Assembly (NCBI RefSeq): GCF_030272615.1
Contig: NC_081407.1
Coordinates: 441,285,213-441,349,212 of the forward strand
Direction of reading: 5' to 3'
From: Cryptomeria japonica
Lineage: Eukaryota > Streptophyta > Pinopsida > Cupressales > Cupressaceae
Length of the DNA stretch: 64,000 nucleotides
Every line of letters starts with the position of its first letter. Within the stretch, counting starts at the first letter, position 1. The translations under genes were made by a program, and so were the position numbers. Below, piece by piece: positions 23,296 to 33,044 of this stretch. The notes below the pieces were generated by a model. It did not search any database and had not been told where the DNA came from. It saw nothing but the letters and a program-made list of their open reading frames with translations.

Positions 23296-24390
23296 TCATT
23301 TCTGATATACTAAGCCATAATCCTCAGTGCCTTTCAAGTATCTAAAAATTCTTTTGATTGTTGTCATATGTGTTTCCTTAGGATCTGTAGAGAAACTTCC
23401 AACTATACCTACTGCATGTGTTATGTTTGTTCTGCTGTGAACAACATATTGTATCTTTCCAGTCATGGATCGGTAAAGTGTCTCATCAACAGATGCAGAT
23501 TCATCATTCTTTGATAATTTACAGTTGGTAGTCATAGGAGTACTTACTGGTTTTGAATCCTCCATTCTAAATTTCTTCAAGATTTCCTTTATGTACTTGG
23601 ATTGAGTAATGAAAATCTCATTTTTCATTTGCAATATCTGTAAACCTATAAAATACTTTATCTCACCGCTTAATGACATCTCAAATTCTTTTCTCATTTC
23701 AATTCCAAAGTTCTTGCATAAAGAGTCATTTCCACAAAATATAATATCATCAACAAATATGGTTGAGATTAGTATTCCATTTTCATCATTCTTCATGTAC
23801 ATATTGTTGTTCTCACTTGTCCTTATAAAACCAATCTTAATCAAATAAGAGTGCAATCTTTCATACAATGCTCTAGGTGCTTGTTTCAAACCATATAATG
23901 CTTTGTTCAATTTACATACCTGATCTTTATTCTTGTCTTCAACAAATCCTTCAGGTTGTTCAATAAAAACTTCTTCTTCTAATATACCATTAAGAAATGC
24001 AGATTTGACATCGATTTGATATACCTTGAAATTCTTGAAAGCAACATATTCCAACAATGTTCTTACTCCTTCAAGTCTAGCCATGGGTGCAAAAATCTCA
24101 CCATAATCAATTCCTTCTTCTTGAGCATAACCTTTGCATACTAGTCTTGCTTTTTTTCGAATGACCTCACCTTTTTCATTTAGCTTGTTTCTGAAAATCC
24201 ACTTTGTACTAATTACATTTTTGTCCTTCAGTCTTGGGATTAGTGTCCATGTGTCATTCTTCTTGATTTGATCAATCTCTTCTTTCATAGCATTTATCCA
24301 ATCTTCACTATTAAATGCCTCTTTCACTATTATTGGTTCAAATTCAGATATCACACATGTGTTATGTCTTAGTTTGTTCCTTGTCATCAC
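23296..24390 (-). pseudogene. K2 reverse transcriptase domain
   Basis: The best preserved part of K2: 364 open codons. Landmarks in order: [69 protein letters not shown], then [11 protein letters not shown] holding the catalytic Asp pair, and the thumb region with [10 protein letters not shown]. The end is a TGA (GGA in K1) just before RNase H. It copies element RNA to DNA inside particles. The RT motifs look intact, but the domain can no longer be made as part of a full polyprotein because upstream gag, protease and integrase contain stops. Confidence 0.9.
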
Positions 24391-25614
24391 TGGATCATCC
24401 TTATCTCCTATAAATTAACTTGGTGCATGATGTCTTCTGACATACTCGGCTAATACAGGCTCGGTAGGCTCTGTATGATCTTCTTCATCACTCGGTAACT
24501 GGATATTCTCTTCATTTTCTTCAACAGTTTTCTTGGTAAGACTTGTCGGTTGAACATAGACAAATTCATCATAGTCTTCTGGTTCCTTGGAATTTCCTTC
24601 ATCATTTCTTTCTATAAATTCATCAATTTTCACATTTGCACTTTCTACTATTTTGTTAGATGATTTGATCAGACATTTAAATGCTTTACTTCTAGAAGAA
24701 TAACCTAGAAATGTTCCTTCTTCACTTTTCTGATCAAACTTGCCATTTCTATCATCTTTGTGTGCATAGTATCTACTTCCAAAGATTTTAAAATAACTTA
24801 CATAAGGTTTTTTGTCATACTAGATTTCATATGGTGTCTTCAAAGTACCTTTCTTCAATTGAACTCGGTTCAAGGTGTAAACTGTTGTGCTTATTGCTTC
24901 TCTCCAAAATGTTTGTGGCACTTTCTTTTCAATCATCAGTGTTCTAGCACAATCCACAATAGATTTGTTTCTTCTCTCAGCTATTCCATTTTGCTATAGA
25001 GTTCTCGGTGCAGAGACTTGTCTTTTAATACCATGATCATTGCAGAATAAGTTGAACTCATCAGATGTGAACTCTCCTCCTCTATTTGATCTAAGACATT
25101 TCAATTGTCTTCCTGTTTCATTTTCAACTCTTGCCTTGTACCATTTAAACATTTGAAAAGCTTCTGATTTTTCTTTTAAAAACATTACTGACGTCATCCT
25201 TGAGTAGTCATCCACAAATAATATGAAATATTTATCACCATAATAACTTTGAACTTTCATAGGACAATAAAGATCAGTGTGCACAAGATCTAAAATTCCC
25301 TTAGAAGTGTAAGACTTACTTGTAAAGCTTGATCTTGTAATCTTACCCATCTGGCATCCTCGACACATAGCATTCTCAGGCTTTTCAAGACTCGGTAGAC
25401 CTCTTACTCAATGCTTCTTACTTATTTTGATCAGATTATCAAAATTTACATGACAAAACCTTTTATGCCATAACCAGGTATCATCTATCTTTGCATACAA
25501 ACAGTTATTCTGAGTTGAGTCAAGTTGAAATGTGTTACCTTTTGTTTGTGTCCCAATAGCAACTAACTTTCCATGCTTGTCATGAACTTTGACAATTCCT
25601 TTTTGAAATTCTAT
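24391..25614 (-). pseudogene. K2 GAG-pre-integrase and integrase
   Basis: Readable as one Copia integrase with several stops. HHCC zinc finger: WLWHKRFCHVNF then CRGCQMGK. The core follows: HTDL (first acidic residue), DDYSR, then LRSNRGGEF, where the family has RSD, so the second catalytic Asp is Asn; finally QNGIAERRN (Glu). A TGA at 25408-25410 replaces a CGA that K1 retains; a TAG falls in the codon before QNG. The longest open pieces are 25368-24994 and 24633-24415, the latter covering the acidic C-terminal region. Integrase inserts the cDNA into nuclear DNA; this copy cannot encode a working one. Confidence 0.87.
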
Positions 25615-25926
25615 TCAATAACCTGTATTGTTTAGTTGTGCTACACTCAGAAAATTGTAGTTCAAACCTTCAACCCAATAAACATCATTGCATCTTGCAT
25701 TGTCAAGAAGTGTTATCGATCCTTTACCTTTCACCAGACTTGGTACATCATTACCAAATCTTACATAGCCTCCATCATAATCTTCTAACATAACAAACTT
25801 GTGTTTATCACCTGTCATATGATGTGAGCATCGACTATCTATGATCCAAGAATCATTAGTATTTATGTGAGATATTAGGGCTTTTTCTTCATACCTTTCT
25901 TCATCTGAACCATCTTTGATAGCCAC
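25615..25926 (-). pseudogene. K2 aspartic protease and start of GAG-pre-integrase
   Basis: A segment of the Copia polyprotein with the protease motif WIIDSRCSHHMTGD. The family motif is D-S-G, and K1 keeps DSG, so the active-site Gly is replaced by Arg here and activity is unlikely. It is followed by the VEGLNYNFLSVAQL block that precedes GAG-pre-integrase. It ends at a stop soon after (GY then stop). In the live polyprotein this domain cuts Gag-Pol. It lies between gag and integrase in the order normal for Copia. Confidence 0.85.
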
Positions 25927-26135
25927 ATAGACTACTCCCTCTATATCAGTTTCATCTGATTTATCATCATTGGACTCCTCATCAGCTTTTAAGCATGTCT
26001 TTCTATCTCTTCTTCTGAAGTCTAGGTGTCCTCTATAATGATTATCTTTCTGTCTGTCATCTCGGTAATCTCTCTTTCAGTAGATTCTTTGTCAGGACAG
26101 TTAGAAGTCATATGTCCTATCTTATCACAATTGAA

Positions 26136-26987
26136 TCATTTCAAAGGTAGTTTTCCTTTATATTTACCTTTGCCTCTCGGTAACCTTTTGGCTAATAGTG
26201 CATCAAACTCTTCCTGCTTTCTGATTTCCTCATACAGTTTGTGTACTTCTTCCACGTTCTTATGAAATCTTTCACTTGCTCCACTATAATCTCCTTTAGA
26301 GTACTTATAGTTTCTTTCATTGTAATCATTAGATTCATCAAGATGAAAAGAACTAAATGCAGATTCAACTTTATTTACCCAAGATCCACTGTTATCAAAG
26401 TTACTTAACTCAAATGCATGTAACTTACCAATAGTAGCATCTAAAGAAACTGGCATATTAGGTACAGACCTCAATTCATTGATTGTAGAGACTCGGATTG
26501 CATAAGCCGGTAGAAGGGTTCTTAACAACTTACTTGTTATATCCTTTTCTTCAATAGTTCCACCTGCTCCTTTGATTTGATTGACAATCTCCTTTAGTCT
26601 TGTACTATACTGAGTTATGTTCTCATCTTCATTCATCCTCATAGATTCAAGTTGTCCTCTTAGACTTTCTACTTTTTCTCTTTGAACATGTTCATCACCG
26701 CCATATACAGATATGAGCTTGTCCCACATTGCCTTTGCATCATTGTAGCCTTCTAGATCATTAAACTCTGAATCGGTCAATGCAGAAGTTATTTCAATCA
26801 TTGCCTGGATATGTTCTTGCTTTGCCTTTATTTCTTCCATAGTCAATGGATAGGTGCTCGGTAGGATGAAATCATTCTCTAGATAATATACAGCATATTC
26901 TCCAACTCCTGATAGGTGCAACTTCATCCTTTTCTGCCATGTAGAGAAACTTGACTTGTTCAGCTTCGGTGCATCCCTCTTATACAT
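26136..26987 (-). pseudogene. K2 gag (UBN2-type), truncated at the zinc knuckle
   Basis: Starts MYKRDAPKLNK 51 bases after the PBS and is open for 283 codons. It has the plant Copia gag layout: a helical capsid-like domain with the YLEND, AMWDKLISVYGG and LKEIVNQIKG words, then a charged linker. The stop (TGA at 26136-26138) replaces the first Cys codon (TGT in K1) of the CX2CX4HX4C nucleocapsid knuckle. The rest of the knuckle (FNCDKIGHMTSNC) is still readable downstream. The product would make a capsid domain without the RNA-binding knuckle. The sister gag in K1 keeps the Cys but has earlier stops. Gag packages element RNA in cytoplasmic particles; this one is probably defective. Confidence 0.88.
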
Positions 26988-27037
26988 CTTTGGATCTTTG
27001 CCTCAAGTACCTTTAAAATTTTCTTCTGGAGTCCAAA

Positions 27038-27049
27038 GCTCTGATACCA
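27038..27049 (-). other. PBS of K2, initiator-Met type
   Basis: TGGTATCAGAGC in sense, two bases after the LTR end. Confidence 0.9.
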
Positions 27050-27051
27050 AT

Positions 27052-28560
27052 TGATAGTTCTGATACTTAATGTAAGTACAGATCCAATAGCCAACAAGAT
27101 GAGAGGGGGGGGGTGAATCATACAAACTTAATCTTCCATAAAAACATCAGATTCAACCTCAGTAACATATACTATAGTAATATAGCTAAAACTACTAAAC
27201 ATGCAAACTCAAAAGCATATAAACATCATAAACCTCATAACACCAGATTTAATGTGGAAACCCAAATAGTGAAAAACCACTGTGGGATTTCGGACCCACT
27301 AAGAAATATACTCTTCTAGAGTATGCTCGGTTAAAAGCAAATCCTGTTAAAGATTACAAACACATTGCTAGATGTGACCCGGTTAAGGGATTTCCCTTAG
27401 ATCTGTTAGGATCTTCACCTTGTTAGAGGCGACCTTGTTTAAACGATTTCAAACACTCAATCAGAATGTCACCTTGCTAGAGGGTTTTACAAATAAGACT
27501 GTTAAGTTCACTCGGTTAAGAGATTTTCTGTCACTTCACAAAATAATAGTAATAAAAACCTATTTGCAACTTCACATCTAAAATGCTAATGCAGATTCTT
27601 ATTTGCTCAATACAATCTAGACATAGAACTAATCTTGTCCATCTGTTGGGCTTCTATACTCTTTTATTCAAACAAGTCTTCAAGCTTTTGTGCTCGGTTA
27701 TCACTATGTAGCATCCCTATGCAAACATTTGCCCGCATGCATTGTTTATCAACAGTTCCTTATTTATAAACAATTAGCTAACCGCTTAATCTCCTTGATC
27801 ACATTTCCCATGATCAATCATAGCCATCAAATCTTCAAGATTGTCCAAGTTCAATGTATCCTTTGATCTAAAAATGTTTTACCCTGCCTAGGAACTTGCA
27901 TACATTTCATGGAACTTGTGCTAGGGTAATGCAGTTCAATCTGCACTGTAGATCTTCATGTCGATTTTCCTTTGACATAGATTCATTAACAAACTTCATT
28001 CATGGCATACCAATCATTTAATCAGTTCCAGCTCATTAGCTTCCTTCATTAAATAATGCATGTAACCATTTAATTCATTCTGTTACAGCGTGGTTATAAC
28101 TCATTTACAACTCGGTAAATACTAAACTTCACTCGATAGACATTTCGCCTTCATTAACCGATAGCGATAACCTTAAGGTTTACCGACTAGGTTCCTTAGG
28201 GTTTACCAACTAGGTTCCTTACTCGGTAACATAGTATAGTATTAACCTTACAATTTACAACATATGTATGATGTCAAAACAATCTAAACATCATGATCTT
28301 ATCATTGTCTGACTCGGTAATAGTTTCCCATTGAATACCTTAGTCATCCCCTTATTCATCATATTCTTTATGTGTCTTTTACCGACATCTTTATACTCAT
28401 CAAATCATACTTCTCAAGATATGGCAACATCATACTGAATTAAAAAATCAATTTCTTGACATCAATGACAAAATAATAATATCAAGATAGTAAACATCCT
28501 TAATCAGTTATATCCATAATCATCAACAACCTTCTCAATATCCTTATTGAAATGCCAACA
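27052..28560 (-). repeat. 5' LTR of K2
   Basis: A 1509-bp LTR, in sense TGTTGGCATTTC to CTATCA. It holds a TATA box at 27761-27768 (TATAAATA on the minus strand). Confidence 0.9.
27761..27768 (-). promoter_or_regulatory. TATA box in 5' LTR of K2
   Basis: TATAAATA on the minus strand, in a conserved position in all K LTRs (13940-13947, 15719-15726, 21893-21900). Confidence 0.6.
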
Positions 28561-28589
28561 ATCTCGCATTGTCTATTATAATGCCAACA
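28561..28589 (-). other. 29-nt 5' extension of K2 inside the TSD
   Basis: Between the LTR start shared with the 3' LTR and the TSD. In sense it starts TGTTGGCATTATAATAG and ends GCGAGAT. Similar extensions are at 14890-14925 (K1) and 63749-63774 (D). It is absent from both 3' LTRs. Confidence 0.85.
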
Positions 28590-28594
28590 TAAAC

Positions 28595-28990
28595 TACTAC
28601 AATGAGAAGAATTCACATACACGCATGAAGAATCTAAGAGAATATCCCAATGGTTGAAAATCACCAATCACCCAACCATGTGGAACCAAAGGAATCACCC
28701 CCCGTGCTAGGAGATGACACAAGGTCCCAACTCACACTCTAGACCTAAGTTGGCACCTAACAACCAAGGATACTAGAAAATACAAGGACTCTCAATCAAG
28801 AACCAACACAAGAAATCACAAGAAAAAACTCTCAGAGGCTTACAAATCATCAATTCATAAATACAAATCAACAAAGCATACTTATAATCAACAAGGGGAC
28901 ACATGTAGGAGTGGAGTGTCATCACATCCCATCCTCTAACATAACAAATACTATAACATAAGGCATAAGCCTGATGGACATGTGGAGCCA
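28595..28990. repeat. G1 repeat, middle segment
   Basis: Continues G1 between K2 and the LARD. Matches 44240-44392 and the start of the part resuming at 49961: both have CATGTGGAACCAAAGGAA, GTGCTAGGAGATGACACAA and GGCACCTAACAAC-type words. The last five bases (AGCCA) are the left TSD of the LARD. Confidence 0.7.
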
Positions 28991-31900
28991 TGTAGTACCC
29001 CTACCCTAATCAATTTCTAATCTCGATTTGACCTTGGTTGGTTTATCATAATATAATGATTATAGTTAGGTGTTTTGATTTTAGTGCATATCTGTTAATG
29101 TGGTTTTCGCACCAGTTGTTATACAGGAGATTTCAGGTACAGTACCACATGGGTGCAAGGTTCGTCTCCATCTGGATTTGTAGGTTTGAGTGTACCTCTT
29201 TAATCCTTAGAGTTGGATTAGGTGGTCATGATACCCTCATTTGACCATAGTCATGCTCAAGTGAGCGTCGTCAGTATTCCCTTTGGTTGGGTATGCGGGT
29301 CGTCTGTCTGTTTGGCTTCTTGGGTTGCATATTTTGTGTGTATGGTTAAATTGAGTAATTAATCCTTAATCTTTAAATTTGACTAAATATGTGTTTGTGC
29401 ATTAAAGATTAATGGACTAAATTAAATAGGATTCCTTTATGCGATTATCGTTAAATTGAATTTCTCAATTTAAATTGGGAGCAAGTTCAATTAAATAGTT
29501 AATTTTAATGTTAAACTTAATATGTTTATGTTGTTGGAAAAGAAAGATTTAAATTTAATTGCAATAGAATTAATTTAATCTTGTTATCATCTTGAAATAG
29601 AAAGGTTAATTTCAGTTGAGTGAGAAAATCAATTTTAAATTGGAAAAGCAAGTTTAATTATTGATATAGTTTAAAAGAACTATTTTTGTGAATTATTTAA
29701 AAAAAAAAAAAAAAAAATTAATTCCAAAAATAAATTTTTGGTCAAACCTTTCCCATTTAACCTAGACTTTTAGAAAATATTGGGGATGGAATTATTTTTG
29801 GAAAATATTTTGGATGGAAAACTTGGGGATTTTGGAAGGAGAAGGATTTCTTGAGCTGCAGGTTGGGGTTCTCCATCAGATCCTTTCCAGGAATGCTTAT
29901 TGAGGTAGGAATTTGTTTATCAATTTGGTTATTTGTTTTTTTTATAAAAAATAGAGGGGGGGGCTTGAATGTTCTTCATGCAATTTTGGTTTCAAATTCT
30001 CCATTGATTGCCTCAAAATTAGGAATTATAGTGGAAATTAGTTAACATTGGCTAATTGCTTGTATCTTGTTTGAGAAATGAGTTTTCTTTTTGCCCAAAA
30101 TGGTATATTTTGGAAGGGTATTCAACAAATTTCTCTATTTTGTAAACCTCTATCATTCTGAAAATTTTTATTTTAAGTCTCTATATGAGACTGTTAAAAA
30201 AAAAATGGGGGTTTGTTAAAAAAAAGGGAGAAATATAAAACAAAACAAAAATATTATATCATAACCAATTTTATGTTTTTAAAATTGAAGTTTATTGAAA
30301 AAAAATATATATTAATTGGGGATTGGAGGAGTGGGGAGCGGAGGCTCAACCCGTCGCCTCCTCCCCATGCGCGGATCTACGACCAGCGGCGACCGCAGCT
30401 AGCTGTGACCCCCGTGGTGGCCGTAGGGAGCTGCGACCCCCATGGTGGTCGCAGGGTCCCTCGCAATGGCTGCGTGGGCGCCGCGGGACCTGCATCCACT
30501 GCGGTGGTGTCGCCCGCTGCTAGGGCACGGCCGCCCGACCCCCGCATAAGGGAGGTGGGCCCGGCTGCCCTTGCCACCCCTTTTATTATTTTTTTTTGTT
30601 TTTTTTTTGTTTTTAAAAGATTTATTTATTTAAAAGGTATTTTTTTATTATAAAGTTTTTTATTATTTATTAATTATTATTAATAGATATTTATTAATGG
30701 AAATGAATAAATATATATTATTTAATATTTAATTTGAGAGTTGTGCATTATTAAATTATTAATAATATATATCTTATTAATGAAAATTTATATATATATA
30801 TATATATATTAATTAATATTTAATTGGATTATTATGTATTATTAATTATTAATTGTGTATTTTTTATTAACTGTGGGTTAATGAATATATATGAATTAAT
30901 ATTTAATCTTTTTGGACCTGTAATAATAAGGAAGTATTTTCTTTGGAAAATGATAGAATATTATTTAAATTGGAAATTTTTTGAGATAAAATATACATTA
31001 TTCAGGAATATATATTATTTGAAGATTTGAATGTTAATAGGTCATCTAGAAATGTTAAAAATGAATATTTTTGTCATTGGACATTATGAATTTAAACGAT
31101 ATGCTATTGGTATAATTGGAAATTTAATTATCATTTGGAAAAATTGTTAAGTTCCCGATGTGTTCATTTAGTAAAATAAATGGTTTAATCATACTTTTCC
31201 TCTGTTTAGGGAAATAGACAAATGGTACTATTGCAATTAAGGTATTGTAATCACCTGGTAATGATGATTTACTGTTAGTGTATTTTGGAAACTTAGATCA
31301 TTTAGAAAACTTGATCAGCATTTAATGTTTAAACCAATTTGGTAAAAGATTGTATATTCGCTTTTACTTAAGTAATGGCAAGCCTTATTTTGTTTGATAG
31401 GACCCTGTCATATGGATTGATTTGGGGTACCTGTTTATGTCCTCGGTATCAAGTTTGACTGTTGTTTTGTAGTGGTGTTGTAATTGGCCATATCCTTTAT
31501 GCGGGTGTCGAATGATGTTTGGTGGTTGACCATAGTTGGTCAGGTCTCTAGTTAGAGTATCATTAGTAAGTGTACCTCTTTTGAGTCGTGTTTGACCAGA
31601 TGGTTGTTCCCTCCTTTTTGAACTTCATTTTCTTGACCATGTGTGTTCCTTGGCTTCTGAGGTCGCTTGAATATAGTCTAGTGTCGTATGGGAAAGTGGC
31701 TTTCGATTGGGGCCGCGCCCAAAGTGGCTGCTGGGTAACCCATTGAAAGTGAGTCTAATAAGTGATAACCTAACAGTAGATTAGAATGTTAATCTCTAAG
31801 TAAGATAATTGTGCCTCACACATGGGACGAGTGCTAACACAGACTCGACATGTTGTGAGAAGGCTTGAAATGGCAAACCATCATCCTTGTCTTCACGAAA

Positions 31901-33030
31901 GGATGTGTGGGTCCACATGAGGCTTGGATGGGCCAGAGGTTCGGATTAGGTTTCCAGGGTAACCCAATGTATGGGTCGGAACCTATGAAGACCTGCCATG
32001 GTAATCATACCAATTTGTGTGATGACACTTGTCCCTACGTTTGCTAGTGTGTGGTTGTATGGTCTTGATAGGAGCACCTTTTGTGGAGTCGTCCTGTTGC
32101 TTATGCCCTTGTGAGAACCTGTTTTCATGCTAGACCTTGGGTTGCGATGTCTTGGTTTTGTAGATGCTCCAGTGGACCTTTGTATTTGCTTCATTTATGC
32201 TTCAGATGGATCCTTTCCTATATAGGGATCAATTATGTATTTATTGACCGATGTGGTCATTTGTATATTGGTTATGTTTCTCCTTGATGGCAAGATGGTA
32301 AATTATGAGAACCTCATGTATTCTTAACTTTATTAATTATCAGAGGGGTCTTGTAGTTGAGCAGACCCAAAGATGTAGGCCTTTAGGGGTGAACTCTGAG
32401 ATCATCTTGGTGTTATGTGACACTTTTATTATTATGTTTCATGTTTAGTGTTAGCATGTATGAATGACATTTTGATAGAATGTATAAGTGGATAAGATGA
32501 AATTAATTTTAAATGCATGAATGCAGTCCTCTCTTGAATGCAGTAAATTGGAATATGAAAGAATGTAGCTTAGGATAATGGATTATATTCAATCATTGTT
32601 AAGGAAATTAAGTATGCATGGAAAGAAGTCATTAGTTTATGATGAAATTAAAGTGTGTTATTAAATTAGATGCATGGCTTAAATTTTAATGAAAAGTTTG
32701 AATGAAGGATAAAGATAAATCTTAATGGATGAACCTTATTTTGTGATTTATATTTTCATCTATCTAAAATAATTTATCCTTGTTTAAGTATTATCTCATT
32801 ATAAGATAATAAGCTTAATTGGATTTATTAGTGTGAATTAAGTTAAATGTGTAATTAAGTAATCACGTTGGGAAACTCTTTAGGTGTTAGTTGATGTCTT
32901 CCGCTATGTGATCTAAATCTTTGATATCTTGTTGTATCTTAATGTTGTGTAACTTTTTAAAAAAAAATTATTGCACTCTATTCTTGTGTTTTAGCTTTAT
33001 CCCTTTGGGGTTTCCTTGCAGGGCATTACA
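28991..33030 (+). repeat. 5' LTR of the LARD-like element
   Basis: 4040 bp. Compared with the 3' LTR it lacks about 95 bp (present near 36440-36550), about 190 bp (38556-38760) and about 35 bp (near 38874-38908). It contains a 19-base A run near 29698, a (TA)n tract near 30790-30810 and the GC island 30319-30585. Confidence 0.92.
30319..30585. repeat. GC-rich island in 5' LTR of the LARD
   Basis: A sharply bounded block of mostly G and C with many CpGs, between AT-rich and poly-T flanks. Internal imperfect repeats of GTGGTGGCCGTAGGGAGCTG and CATGGTGGTCGCAGGG type. Position mid-LTR; could be the promoter, R region or a structured RNA. An ORF crosses it, but its composition and the difference from the other copy argue against coding. 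Confidence 0.7.
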
Positions 33031-33032
33031 TT

Positions 33033-33044
33033 TGGTATCAGAGC
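33033..33044 (+). other. PBS of the LARD, initiator-Met type
   Basis: TGGTATCAGAGC two bases after the 5' LTR end. Confidence 0.92.

Larger units (their letters stand above)
13234..28589 (-). mobile_element. Element K2: Copia LTR retrotransposon, hosts nested K1
   Basis: Minus-strand Copia element delimited by TAAAC at 13229-13233 and 28590-28594. 3' LTR 13234-14716, PPT next to it, interior 14717-14889 and 22573-27051, 5' LTR 27052-28560, plus a 29-nt outer extension 28561-28589. Removing K1 and one TSD copy rejoins the 3' interior perfectly when compared with K1 (GCATTGTTGTCAAAGGGGG here, GCATTGTTGTTAAAGGGGG in K1). The remaining K2 is about 7.67 kb. gag, protease, integrase, RT and RNase H occur in Copia order but carry stops. 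Confidence 0.93.

Noticed and set aside
15000-28500. Host-derived or domesticated Copia gene
   Set aside because: Both copies have multiple stops, LTRs and TSDs, as expected for decaying insertions.
30213-30653. 146-codon ORF through the LARD GC island
   Set aside because: Pro/Ala/Arg-rich translation produced by GC bias; the other LTR does not preserve the frame; no known domain.
30785-30812. (TA)n tract as a functional element
   Set aside because: A simple microsatellite that is mostly missing from the other LTR.
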